A DNA stretch of 64,000 bases from Rhodoblastus sp963727035 (GCA_963727035.1 CAVSEY010000029.1:62001-126000); one strand, 5' to 3'; counted from the first letter of the stretch, positions 47,500 to 55,592 are shown. The notes: generated by a model from the sequence alone, not told the origin. Made by a program: numbers and translations.

Positions 47500-49326
47500 A
47501 TGGCGGAAAATACGGGCGCCGTTTCTGAGGCCGTGGCCGACGCGCCGCAGCGGGACGACGATTTCATCGGGCTGGCGCGCCTACTGCTGCGCGCTCTCGG
47601 CGCTTCGGCGCAGCGCAGCGCGCTTGCCAGCCTGGCGGCGGGGCTCCTCGTCGTGGTCGGCGCCACCGCCGTCATGCAGATCGTGCTGAATCTCTGGACC
47701 AGGACCTTTTACGATTCGCTCGCCCGAACGGACATTCCCGAATTCGGCCGGCAGCTTGTCTACTATCTTTTCATCGCCGGCGCGTTGCTCGCCCTCAATG
47801 TCGCCCAGCTGTGGCTGAGCATGACGATGAAAATGAAATTGCGCGAGGGGCTGACGCGCGATCTGATCGGGCAATGGCTGACGCCCCGGCGCGCCTTTCT
47901 CATCTCCGGGGCGGGGGCGATCGGGGTCAATCCCGACCAGCGCATCGATGCGGACGCCAGTCATCTTTCCGATGTCTCGACCGATCTCGGCGTCGGCCTG
48001 TTGCAGGCGGCGCTGCTGCTCGTCTGTTTCGTCGGCGTGCTGTGGGGCCTCTCGCAGGGCGTGGTCCTGTCGTTGCTGGGGCGCCGCTTCAGCATTCCCG
48101 GCTATATGGTCTGGGCCGCGCTCGCTTACGCCGGGGTGGCCTCGTTCTTCTCCTGGCGCCTGGGCCGGCCGCTCGTTCCGCTCAACGCCGAACGTTACGC
48201 GCGCGAGTCCAATCTGCGCTTCGCTTTGGTGCACGCCAACCAGCACAGCGAAGGCGTCGCCTTGCATCGCGGCGAGGGCGAACAATCGACACTGCTCAAC
48301 CGCCAGCTCGATCGGCTCCTCGTCATCCTGCGGGAGATCATCGGGGTCACCACCCGTCTGACCTGGGTGACGGCCGGCTACGGCTGGTTCACCATCGTCG
48401 CGCCGATCGTCGTCGCCTCGCCGGCCTATTTCGCCGGCCATCTGACTTTCGGGGGGCTGCTGATGGCGGTCGGCGCCTTCAATCAGGTGCAGCAATCCCT
48501 GCGCTGGTTTGTCGATAATGTCGGCGTGATCGCCGATTGGCGCGCAACCTTGCTGCGCGTCGGCGCCTTCCGCCGCGCCTTGAAGGACATGGATCGCGTC
48601 GGCGGCGGCGCCTCCCGCATCGAATGGACGGTTTCGCCCGAAAACACACTGCGACTGGACGATCTTGTCATTCTTTCGCCGTCGGGCGGCATAAGGCTCG
48701 ACGAGCCTCATGTCGAAATCGCAGCCGGCGAACATGTCTTGATCGCCGGCGCGCCGGGGGTGGGCAAGACCAGCCTGTTTCGCGCCATGGCCGGTCTGTG
48801 GTCCTGGGGCGCCGGGCGCATCGCCTTGCCGGTGGACGACCGCATCATGTTCATGCCCAAGCGCCCCTATATTCCCGACGGCTCCCTGCGCGACATTCTC
48901 GCCAATCCGGCGACGGCGGAAAATTTCACCACGGCGCAATTCGAAGCCGCCCTGACGCGCATGGGCCTCGCTCACCTCGTCCGGCGGCTGGACGAGCGCG
49001 GACGCTGGGATCAGAATCTCACCGATCCCGAGCAGCAGGGCCTCGCCTTCGCCCGCCTGCTGCTGCATCGCCCGTTCTGGGTCATCGCCGATTCCTCTGT
49101 CGATTCGCTCTCGGCTCCGGCGCGCGCGGCCTTGTTCGAACTGTTTTCCAAGGAGCTTTCCGGGTCCACCCTGGTCAGCATAGCGGGAGCGCAGGGCGCC
49201 GAGCCTTTCTTCCGGCATGTTCTGCGCCTGACCCGCAATCCGCGCGGCGAGAGCCTGGCGCTTCCGCGCGGCTGCGATACGGACAAGGAATCGCGCGCCG
49301 CGACCCCGGCGGGAGAAGCCCTATAA
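47500..49326 (+). CDS. SbmA/YddA-type ABC transporter protein with degenerate ATPase motifs
   Basis: 608 residues. An N-terminal ABC_membrane_2-type domain of about six helices (residues 35-330) is fused to an ATPase domain. Walker A is GAPGVGKTSLF near residue 424, but the Q-loop reads MFMPKRPYIPDG (Lys for Gln), the signature LSGGE is LTDPEQQG, and Walker B WVIADSSVDS lacks the catalytic Glu. ATP may bind without normal hydrolysis. The family includes vitamin B12 and peptide importers and lipid-related exporters. The gene ends only about 30 bp before the GH15 coding region, so co-transcription is likely. Confidence 0.86.
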   Translation: MAENTGAVSEAVADAPQRDDDFIGLARLLLRALGASAQRSALASLAAGLLVVVGATAVMQIVLNLWTRTFYDSLARTDIPEFGRQLVYYLFIAGALLALNVAQLWLSMTMKMKLREGLTRDLIGQWLTPRRAFLISGAGAIGVNPDQRIDADASHLSDVSTDLGVGLLQAALLLVCFVGVLWGLSQGVVLSLLGRRFSIPGYMVWAALAYAGVASFFSWRLGRPLVPLNAERYARESNLRFALVHANQHSEGVALHRGEGEQSTLLNRQLDRLLVILREIIGVTTRLTWVTAGYGWFTIVAPIVVASPAYFAGHLTFGGLLMAVGAFNQVQQSLRWFVDNVGVIADWRATLLRVGAFRRALKDMDRVGGGASRIEWTVSPENTLRLDDLVILSPSGGIRLDEPHVEIAAGEHVLIAGAPGVGKTSLFRAMAGLWSWGAGRIALPVDDRIMFMPKRPYIPDGSLRDILANPATAENFTTAQFEAALTRMGLAHLVRRLDERGRWDQNLTDPEQQGLAFARLLLHRPFWVIADSSVDSLSAPARAALFELFSKELSGSTLVSIAGAQGAEPFFRHVLRLTRNPRGESLALPRGCDTDKESRAATPAGEAL

Positions 49327-49358
49327 GAAAGCCGCGATCCGAGCCCTGGACATCCGGT

Positions 49359-50849
49359 CTGGACGATTGGCTGGCGCGCCAATATCGGCGTTGCGCCGAA
49401 CTCATGCCCCGCGCCATTTCGGCGACGCATCTGGTCAAGCATCGTCCCCATTACGGCCAGACCATCCGGGCGGCGCCCGGCTCCGTGCTCGCCTGCGCCG
49501 ATCTCGCCGAAAATCCGGATTTCTTCTTCCACTGGCTGCGCGATTCCGCCGTGGTCATCGACGCCTTGCGCCATCTCATCGAGGACGGGACGCTGCGCGA
49601 CGACGGTTTGAGGCTTTTCGGCGAATTCGTCGAATTCAGCCTGGGCCTGAGCCGCCTCGACGGGCGCGCCCATCCGCGCGACGAGGAAGAACGCGCCGGC
49701 GTCCTGCCCGATTTTGTCGAGAATCTGCGCACGCGCGCGGAAATGGCGGAAATTCATGGCGACCGCGTGCTCGGCGAGGCGCGTCTCAGCGCCGACGGGC
49801 GGCTGGATATTTTCCGCTGGCAGCGCCCGCAGAACGACGGCCCGGCTTTGCGGGCGCTCGCCGTCATGCGCTACTGGCGCAATGAGGACCTCCGTCCGAA
49901 TCTGCCGCTCGCCGCCATGCGCGCGCTGATCGAAAGCGATCTCGATTTCACCTTCAAATATTGGCGGGAGCCCTGTTACGACCTGTGGGAAGAGCGCTGG
50001 GGCCGCCATTATCACACCCAGATCGTCCAATACGCCGCCTTGAGCGACGGGGCCGAATGGGCGCGGTCGTTGGGCGACGCGCGCCGCGCCGAAAATTTCG
50101 CTCATGCCGCGCAACAGGCGGCGCAGGGTCTCGACCAATATTTCGACGCCGGGTCCGGCGCTTTTCTGACGCCGCTTCCCGATCCGGGGCTGGACCCCGG
50201 CGCGACCATGCGGCTCGATTTCGCCGTCATTCTCGGCCTCGTCCAGGCGGCGCGGCGCAACGGCGCCCACAGCCCCGCCGACCCGAGGGCTCTGGCGACG
50301 CTGCGCCGGCTCGAACACATGTTCGATCGCCTTTATCCGATCAACCAAGACCGGCCCGAGGAATGCGGAACCGCGCACGGGCGCTATGAAGGCGACATCT
50401 ATTTCACCGGCGGCGCCTTTTATTTTTCGACGCTCGGCGCGGCCGAGTTCTATTACCGCTTCGCCACGACCGTCGCCTCCGGCGAGGCCGTCGCCCTTTC
50501 GCCCGATCATCGCGAAATTCTTTTCGAGATGCTGGGCGAGGAATATTCGGCGATGGGCGACGAGACGCTCGGTTCGCAGCTTCGGGCCGGGCTGGCGCGG
50601 GCGTTGATCGATCGCGGCGACGCGGTCATGGCCACGGTGCGGCGGTTTGCCCCGGAATCCGGCGTTCTCGCGGAACAGTTCTCGAAAATCGACGGCGCGC
50701 CAACTTCGGCGCAAAGCCTCGCCTGGAGCTATGCCTCGTTCATCGGCGCCTGCGCCTGCCGCAACCATGCCTTGCGTTTGACGGTCCGTGACGCCCTCAT
50801 CGCGGCGACGCCTGTCCAGCAAAGCCAAGCGACCATTCGCCGAAAATAA
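49359..50849 (+). CDS. Glycoside hydrolase family 15 glucoamylase-like enzyme
   Basis: About 497 residues. Start is uncertain: the conserved region begins LDDWLARQYRRCAE and no ATG, GTG or TTG in frame precedes it; CTG 49359 is given as a placeholder and ATG 49404 would cut into the domain. The (alpha/alpha)6 barrel shows FFHWLRDSAVVIDALRHL, WRNEDLRPNLPLAA, CYDLWEERWGRHYHTQIVQY and EEYSAMGDETLGSQ. A late Glu of the catalytic pair is in GVLAEQFSKIDGAPTSAQ. It hydrolyses alpha-1,4 glucosidic ends, for example of glycogen or trehalose-like substrates. No signal peptide is seen, so it may be cytoplasmic. Confidence 0.8.
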   Translation: MDDWLARQYRRCAELMPRAISATHLVKHRPHYGQTIRAAPGSVLACADLAENPDFFFHWLRDSAVVIDALRHLIEDGTLRDDGLRLFGEFVEFSLGLSRLDGRAHPRDEEERAGVLPDFVENLRTRAEMAEIHGDRVLGEARLSADGRLDIFRWQRPQNDGPALRALAVMRYWRNEDLRPNLPLAAMRALIESDLDFTFKYWREPCYDLWEERWGRHYHTQIVQYAALSDGAEWARSLGDARRAENFAHAAQQAAQGLDQYFDAGSGAFLTPLPDPGLDPGATMRLDFAVILGLVQAARRNGAHSPADPRALATLRRLEHMFDRLYPINQDRPEECGTAHGRYEGDIYFTGGAFYFSTLGAAEFYYRFATTVASGEAVALSPDHREILFEMLGEEYSAMGDETLGSQLRAGLARALIDRGDAVMATVRRFAPESGVLAEQFSKIDGAPTSAQSLAWSYASFIGACACRNHALRLTVRDALIAATPVQQSQATIRRK

Positions 50850-50925
50850 TGCGCGGCGATCGTCGCGCCTCGACGAGACGGCCCCGCGCCCCGGCGCGTA
50901 AAGTTCAATGGAAAACGGCTTGTCG

Positions 50926-51000
50926 ATGTGCGGCATTGTCGGCGTTCCCGGTCAGGTCCGGTCGCCGATACGCTGATCGAGCTGTGGAAACGGCCGCAAT
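50926..51000 (+). pseudogene. Decayed 5' fragment of glmS
   Basis: ATGTGCGGCATTGTCGGCGT... matches the start of the intact glmS (51304) at about 85 percent over some 55 bases. It gives MCGIVGV-PGQ-GPVADTLIE once a single-base gap is allowed. After the first 25 codons similarity fades quickly and a stop (TGA at 50972-50974 in the uncorrected frame) intervenes. It is therefore a relic of a second glutamine amidotransferase gene in the same orientation, about 370 bp upstream of glmS. Confidence 0.75.
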
Positions 51001-51177
51001 AGAGCCGCCAAGACCTGGCGGACGCCACCGCTTACTGGCGGAGCGGAGATCGCCGGCGCCCGCCGCAGCCATTCTCGCCCGCCAAAGGCTGTTTCATTTC
51101 GCTCGTACTCGTCACCCGCGAACCGCAAGTCGATCGCCCGGACACTATGTGCGCGGCGCCGGCTGACGACGGCGGGC

Positions 51178-51230
51178 GCCCTTGTTTCCGACGAGTTGGA
51201 AACAAGGGCCAATGGTATTAGGCGTGTAAT
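51178..51230. repeat. Hairpin and tail repeat upstream of glmS
   Basis: GCCCTTGTTTCC (51178-51189) and GGAAACAAGGGC (51198-51209) form a perfect 12-bp stem with an 8-base loop, followed by CAATGGTATTAGGCGTGTAAT. The stem's right half and the tail closely resemble the segment 53148-53178 after glmS, so the intact gene is bracketed by imperfect direct repeats. It may also terminate transcription from the preceding GH15 gene. Confidence 0.55.
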
Positions 51231-51303
51231 GAAATTTGACTTGCGCCCCGGCTGGAACATGGCCTTTCCTGCGGTGCGGTTTTTTTTTGGAGACGTCAGA
51301 TTC

Positions 51304-53133
51304 ATGTGCGGCATTGTTGGCATTCTCGGTCAGGGCCCGGTCGCCGGTTCGCTGATCGACGCCCTGAAGCGGCTCGAATATCGCGGCTACGATTCGGCGG
51401 GCGTCGCCACTCTGGAAGAGGGCAGGCTGGAGCGCCGGCGCGCCGAGGGCAAGCTGCGCAATCTCGAGGCCCTGCTGCAGGAAAAGCCGCTTTACGGCCG
51501 GGTCGGCATTGGCCACACCCGCTGGGCGACCCATGGCCGTCCGACCGCGAACAACGCCCATCCCCACGCCACCGAAAAGCTCGCGGTGGTTCATAACGGG
51601 ATCATCGAGAATTTCCGCGAATTGCGCGAGGAACTGGCCGCGAAAGGCCATCATTTCGTCACCCAGACCGACACCGAGGCCGTCGCCCATCTGGTGACGG
51701 AGCAGATCAACCGCGGCCTGTCGCCGGTTGGGGCGGTCGCGGCGAGCCTGCCCCGCCTCAAGGGCGCCTTCGCGCTCGCCTTCCTGTTCGAGGGCGAGGA
51801 AGACCTGCTGATCGGCGCGCGGCGCGGCGCGCCTCTGGCGGTGGGCTATGGCGAGGGCGGGGAAATGTATCTCGGCTCGGACGCCCTGGCGCTCGCGGCC
51901 TTCACCGACACCATCACTTATCTCGAAGACGGCGACTGGGTGATCCTGCGGCGCGGCTCGGCGGAATTCCGCGACGAGGACAATCGCCCGGTCGAGCGTC
52001 CCAGACTCAAGACCCAGGCCTCGGCCTTTCTGGTGGACAAGGGCAATTACCGGCATTTCATGGCCAAGGAAATCCATGAGCAGCCGGAGGTCGTGGCGCG
52101 CACGCTCGCCCATTACATCGACTTTTCCGCCGGCTGCGTGCGGCTGCCCTTCGAGCTTCCCTTCGACGCCAAGAGCCTTGACGGCATCACGCTGACCGCC
52201 TGCGGCACCGCCTATTACGCCGGGATGATCGCGAAATATTGGTTCGAGCGTTTCGCCCGCCTGCGGGTCGAGATCGATGTCGCCTCCGAATTCCGTTACC
52301 GCGACGCGCCCTTGCCGCAGCAGGGGCTGATGATCGTGGTCTCGCAATCGGGCGAGACGGCGGATACGCTCGCGAGCCTGCGCTTCGCCAGGGCGCACGG
52401 CCAGAAAGTGATCGGCGTGGTCAATGTGCCGACCTCGACCATCGCGCGCGAAAGCGACGTCGCCGCGCCGACGCTGGCCGGGCCGGAAATCGGCGTGGCC
52501 TCGACCAAGGCTTTCACCTGCCAGCTCGCCGTTCTGGCGGCGCTCGCCATAGCTTTGGGCCGCGCGCGCGGCGTGCTCGACGCGGCGGACGAGAAAAATC
52601 TGATCAACGAGCTGATGGTGGTCCCCGGCCTGCTGGCGGAAGCGATGAAGCTGGAGCCGGGCATCGAAGCGCTTTCGCACCAGCTCTCCAAGGCGACCGA
52701 CGTGCTCTATCTCGGCCGCGGCACGTCCTACCCCCTGGCGCTGGAAGGCGCGCTGAAACTCAAGGAAATCTCCTATATCCACGCCGAAGGCTATGCGGCG
52801 GGCGAGCTGAAGCACGGCCCGATCGCGCTGATCGACGAGCAACTGCCGGTGATCGTGATCGCGCCGACCGATCCGGTGCTGGAAAAGACGGTTTCGAACC
52901 TTCAGGAAGTCGCGGCGCGCGGCGGGAGGATCATCATGGTCGGCGACGCCCATGCGATCGACGCCTCCGCCATCTCGCTCGCCGGCGAAATCCGCCTGCC
53001 CGACATGGCGCCCGATTTCGCGGCCATCGTCTATGCCGCGCCGATCCAGTTGCTGGCCTATTACACCGCCGTATTCATGGGCAAGGACGTCGACCAGCCG
53101 CGCAATCTGGCCAAGAGCGTGACGGTGGAGTGA
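51304..53133 (+). CDS. glmS: Glutamine-fructose-6-phosphate aminotransferase (GlmS)
   Basis: 609 residues, the standard length. The N-terminal amidotransferase domain starts MCGIVGILGQGPVAGSLID with the Cys1 nucleophile and contains HTRWATHGRPTANNAHPH and HNGIIENF. The SIS isomerase half has ACGTAYYAGMIAKYW, VSQSGETADTLASL and GVASTKAFTCQLAV, ending DQPRNLAKSVTVE. It makes glucosamine 6-phosphate, the first step toward UDP-GlcNAc (with GlmU at 43.7 kb). ATG 51304 matches the obligatory N-terminal Cys. No glmS ribozyme is apparent. It lies between a 5' and a 3' relic of another glmS. Confidence 0.97.
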   Translation: MCGIVGILGQGPVAGSLIDALKRLEYRGYDSAGVATLEEGRLERRRAEGKLRNLEALLQEKPLYGRVGIGHTRWATHGRPTANNAHPHATEKLAVVHNGIIENFRELREELAAKGHHFVTQTDTEAVAHLVTEQINRGLSPVGAVAASLPRLKGAFALAFLFEGEEDLLIGARRGAPLAVGYGEGGEMYLGSDALALAAFTDTITYLEDGDWVILRRGSAEFRDEDNRPVERPRLKTQASAFLVDKGNYRHFMAKEIHEQPEVVARTLAHYIDFSAGCVRLPFELPFDAKSLDGITLTACGTAYYAGMIAKYWFERFARLRVEIDVASEFRYRDAPLPQQGLMIVVSQSGETADTLASLRFARAHGQKVIGVVNVPTSTIARESDVAAPTLAGPEIGVASTKAFTCQLAVLAALAIALGRARGVLDAADEKNLINELMVVPGLLAEAMKLEPGIEALSHQLSKATDVLYLGRGTSYPLALEGALKLKEISYIHAEGYAAGELKHGPIALIDEQLPVIVIAPTDPVLEKTVSNLQEVAARGGRIIMVGDAHAIDASAISLAGEIRLPDMAPDFAAIVYAAPIQLLAYYTAVFMGKDVDQPRNLAKSVTVE

Positions 53134-53134
53134 C

Positions 53135-53178
53135 ACCATCGGCCCTTGAAAAGGACCGATGGTATAAGGCGTTGTGAT
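53135..53178. repeat. Hairpin and tail repeat downstream of glmS
   Basis: ACCATCGG (53135-53142) pairs with CCGATGGT (53156-53163), with most of the intervening CCCTT/AAGG bases also paired and a GAA loop. The following ATAAGGCGTTGTGAT repeats the tail found upstream of glmS. There is no T-run, so it is a weak terminator at best. The segment 53148-53178 is the right copy of an imperfect direct repeat bracketing glmS. Confidence 0.55.
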
Positions 53179-53312
53179 TTCGGCGAACCGATTTACCAAA
53201 TTTTTCCGCCCATGTGGCTGTCGCCTTTGGCTCGCCTATCTCAGTTCGTCGTTCCTGGCCAAAGCAACACGATGGCTGTCTCCCGGCGCAAGGGACAGCA
53301 GCGCCTTGAAGA

Positions 53313-53347
53313 GACCTGTTAAGAGTGCTATCTATCGACCTGTTAAG
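53313..53347 (+). promoter_or_regulatory. Direct-repeat operator candidate of the toxin-antitoxin pair
   Basis: GACCTGTTAAG occurs perfectly twice, at 53313-53323 and 53337-53347, 24 bp start to start (slightly over two DNA turns). The second copy runs into the antitoxin ribosome-binding site AAGGAGG. Toxin-antitoxin operons are commonly autoregulated by the antitoxin binding repeated sites at this position, so this is a likely operator. Confidence 0.5.
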
Positions 53348-53357
53348 GAGGTGTTCC

Positions 53358-53606
53358 ATGGCGCATCAAATTCTTGCGGCCACCACCGCCAGCGTTTCCG
53401 AATTGAAAAAAAACCCCATGGTCGCCGTTGCGGCAGGGGAGGGGTTTGCTGTCGCCATCCTGAACCGCAATGAACCTGTGTTTTATTGCGTGCCGGCCAA
53501 AGCCTACGAAGCCTTGCTCGAACGGCTTGAGGATCTGGAATTGAACGCCATCGCCGATGCGCGGGAAGGGCAGGCCGTCCACAAGGTTGCGTTGGATGAC
53601 CTATGA
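53358..53606 (+). CDS. Type II antitoxin, Phd/YefM-StbD-like
   Basis: 82 residues from ATG 53358, with a strong AAGGAGG seven bases upstream. It opens AHQILAATTASVSELKKNP and continues VAVAAGEGFAVAILNRNEPVFYCVPAKAYEALLERLEDLEL, the pattern of StbD/YefM antitoxins: an N-terminal DNA-binding part and a C-terminal helix that wraps the toxin. It neutralises the RelE-like toxin encoded next; the genes overlap (ATGA). Confidence 0.88.
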   Translation: MAHQILAATTASVSELKKNPMVAVAAGEGFAVAILNRNEPVFYCVPAKAYEALLERLEDLELNAIADAREGQAVHKVALDDL

Positions 53607-53902
53607 ACCCGCCTTCCTATGAGCTGGCCTTTTTGGACGAGGCTTTGAAGGAGTGGCGCAAACTCGACAATGCGACGCGCGAGCAGTTTAAGGCCAAGCT
53701 TGCCGAACGTCTGCGGAACCCGAAAATCCCATCGGCGCGCCTGCACGGCGCCAAGGAGCGATACAAGATCAAGTTGCGCAACGCAGGCTACCGTCTCGTC
53801 TATCAGGTCAAGGATCGGGAGCTGCTTGTCCTGGTCGTCGCGGTCGGCAAACGAGAACGAAACGAAGTCTACAAAGCCGCCGAGCGCCGCAAATCCGATT
53901 GA
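53603..53902 (+). CDS. Type II toxin, RelE/StbE-like mRNA interferase
   Basis: 99 residues, RelE/ParE fold. Typical features are YELAFLDEALKEWRKLD, the LRNPKIPSARLHGAKERYKIKLRNAGYRLVY core and the basic RELLVLVVAVGKRERNEVYKAA tail. RelE-like toxins cleave mRNA at the ribosome. The start overlaps the antitoxin stop, the normal arrangement of this module. The pair lies between intact glmS and a glmS 3' relic. Confidence 0.88.
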   Translation: MNPPSYELAFLDEALKEWRKLDNATREQFKAKLAERLRNPKIPSARLHGAKERYKIKLRNAGYRLVYQVKDRELLVLVVAVGKRERNEVYKAAERRKSD

Positions 53903-53917
53903 AACCGGCTTTCCCCC

Positions 53918-54052
53918 ATGGCGCGCCTGTCTCAGGTCCGCGTTCCCGGCCAAAGTCATATTATGGCGGCGCTGGCCCAGGCCACGGCGGTCTTCATGGG
54001 CAAGGACGTCGACCAGCCGCGCAAACTGGCCAAGAGCGTGACGGTGGAGTGA
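53918..54052 (+). pseudogene. glmS 3' relic (44-codon frame ending in the GlmS C-terminus)
   Basis: 53993-54052 matches the last 60 bp of intact glmS (53074-53133) at 59 of 60 positions, including the stop. The frame from ATG 53918 reads MARLSQVRVPGQSHIM then AALAQATAVFMGKDVDQPRKLAKS, with the last 25-28 residues alignable to the GlmS C-terminus. A weaker match to 53231-53278 upstream of the toxin-antitoxin pair is seen in its first 48 bp. It is a gene fragment, not a complete protein. Confidence 0.75.
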
Positions 54053-54149
54053 GGGCCGTAGGAAAGTTCATACTTGAACTAAATCTTGTTCGGGCTATCC
54101 TTTTCGGCGCGGCCGCACAAGGACGCCGCGAACCGGGGAGGAACTCAAG

Positions 54150-54527
54150 ATGAACAAGGTGAAGGCATTCGTTCTCGCCGCGGCCGTGATCGCGGTTTCG
54201 GCCTCCGCCGCCTGGGCCGGCGACGCGACCGGCGTCTGGCTGCGCTCGGACGGCAAGACGAAGGTGAAGTTTTCGCATTGCGGCGGGGCGCTTTGCGGCG
54301 TCGTCGTCTGGCTGAGGGACAAGGATTCGCCCGCCCATATCGGCCAGCGCGTCTTTTACGCCATGAAGCCGGCCGGCGACAACGAATGGCGCGGCTCGGC
54401 CTTCAATCCCGACGACGGCCATACCTATTCAGGCAAGATGAGCCTTTCCGGCGGAACGCTGACCACCGCCGGTTGCGTGCTCGGCGGCTGGATCTGCAAG
54501 AGTTTTTCCTGGAGCCGGGCCAATTGA
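54150..54527 (+). CDS. DUF2147 secreted protein
   Basis: 125 residues with a signal peptide (FVLAAAVIAVSASAAWAGD). The mature domain starts GVWLRSDGKTKVKF and has paired cysteines (CGGALCGVVVWLRD; CVLGGWICKSFSW), the DUF2147 pattern, a lipocalin-like small secreted fold of unknown role. A diverged paralogue lies 3.8 kb downstream at 58360. ATG 54150 follows GGGAGGAACTCAAG. Confidence 0.83.
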   Translation: MNKVKAFVLAAAVIAVSASAAWAGDATGVWLRSDGKTKVKFSHCGGALCGVVVWLRDKDSPAHIGQRVFYAMKPAGDNEWRGSAFNPDDGHTYSGKMSLSGGTLTTAGCVLGGWICKSFSWSRAN

Positions 54528-54755
54528 CGCGACGCGGCGCGCCGACCGCGCTTCCGCCGAAGCCGGCGCGCCTCGTATCGTCAGCGGCGAGGATTGCCGC
54601 CGTCGTCAGGCGACGGAATGGTTCGTCCTCGAATCGCCCGGGGACGGAACGCGCCAGGGTTATCCTTTCAAATGGTTTCACCACGGGGTAAGAGCAGTCC
54701 GGGAAAACGCGGGACTGCCGCCCGAGGCGTGAAATTGCATTTTGAAGGGACATTG

Positions 54756-55247
54756 ATGCTCGATCCGCAGGCCTATCGCGACGCGATGAGCGAAATCGCC
54801 TCGCCGGTCCATATCATCGCGACCGACGGCCCGGCGGGAATCACGGGCATGACCGTGACCGCGCTGGCTTCCGTCACCGACCAGCCGGCGACCTTGCTCG
54901 TCTGCGTCAACCGGGAGTCGCCCTCGGCGCCGCGTTTCCTCGCGAACAAGGTGTTCAGCGTCAATTCGCTCGGCGTGGAAGACCATCAACTCGCCGATGT
55001 GTTCGCCGGTCGCACCAATGAGCATTTCGCCGAGAAATTCACGCATGGCGCGTGGCGCAAGGGCGCGACCGGCGCGCCGCTGCTCGTCGACGCGCTCGCC
55101 AATTTCGATTGCCGCCTGATCGAGGTGAAGGACATCGGCACCCACCACGTCCTGATCGGCAGGGTCGAGACGGTGGCGCGCCGCGACGAGGGCGCGAGCC
55201 TGCTCTACCACCGGCGCGGCTACCGGCGCGGCGACGATCATCTGTGA
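54756..55247 (+). CDS. Flavin reductase-like FMN-binding protein
   Basis: 163 residues from ATG 54756 (GAAGGGA upstream). The split-barrel flavin-reductase domain shows YRDAMSEIASPVHIIATDGPAGITGMTVTALASVT, LLVCVNRESPS, and FSVNSLGVEDHQLADVFAG. It supplies reduced FMN to a partner monooxygenase or another acceptor; no partner is adjacent. Its stop lies inside a long hairpin that starts the palindromic element at 55243. Confidence 0.88.
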   Translation: MLDPQAYRDAMSEIASPVHIIATDGPAGITGMTVTALASVTDQPATLLVCVNRESPSAPRFLANKVFSVNSLGVEDHQLADVFAGRTNEHFAEKFTHGAWRKGATGAPLLVDALANFDCRLIEVKDIGTHHVLIGRVETVARRDEGASLLYHRRGYRRGDDHL

Positions 55248-55535
55248 GAAGCGCGGGTTAACCCGCTCTTCTCACACGGGGCCGACCTGCGTTGCGATTT
55301 CGACGAGTTCGAACGCAAGGAGGGCGGCGAAAAGCGTATGGGGTCATACGGTTGAGCCGCCCGACGCGGCGGGCGGCCGTCGAAATGCAACCCGAAGGGC
55401 CAGCGGAAGGTGATGACAGTGTGCGTCGAACGGCTTGGCCGATGCGCCACATCGGCCCGCGCCATTCTCCTACCCTGTCATCACCTTGCGCTGGCGCAGG
55501 CCGACCCCGTGCGAGAAGAGCGGGTTAACCTTTCC
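55243..55535. mobile_element. 280-bp nested palindromic element with imperfect terminal inverted repeats
   Basis: Terminal copies 55256-55291 and 55495-55530 are 36-bp inverted repeats with 33 matches. At the left end a near-perfect 34-bp palindrome spans 55243-55276. Inside are a second pair of inverted repeats (CCAGCGSAAGGTGATGACAG class, about 20 bp), arms around GTTGC...TTTCGAC, and hairpins GGCCGATG/CATCGGCC, GCCGCCCG/CGGGCGGC and CGTATG/CATACG. It encodes no protein. It is likely a MITE-like or extragenic palindromic element, and may double as the terminator of the flavin reductase gene. Confidence 0.68.
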
Positions 55536-55592
55536 AGCCGTTGACTCTAATCCTTTAGCTTCGAGCAAGTTGGCGCGGTCTAATGTTTGCTC

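Noticed and set aside
51231..51303. glmS ribozyme or riboswitch upstream of glmS.
   Set aside because: The 73 bp between the hairpin repeat and the start codon are too short and show no glmS ribozyme core.
53074..54052. A Tn7-type transposon at attTn7 downstream of glmS.
   Set aside because: No tnsABCD-like genes or Tn7 ends are seen; only a toxin-antitoxin pair and a glmS tail duplication are present.
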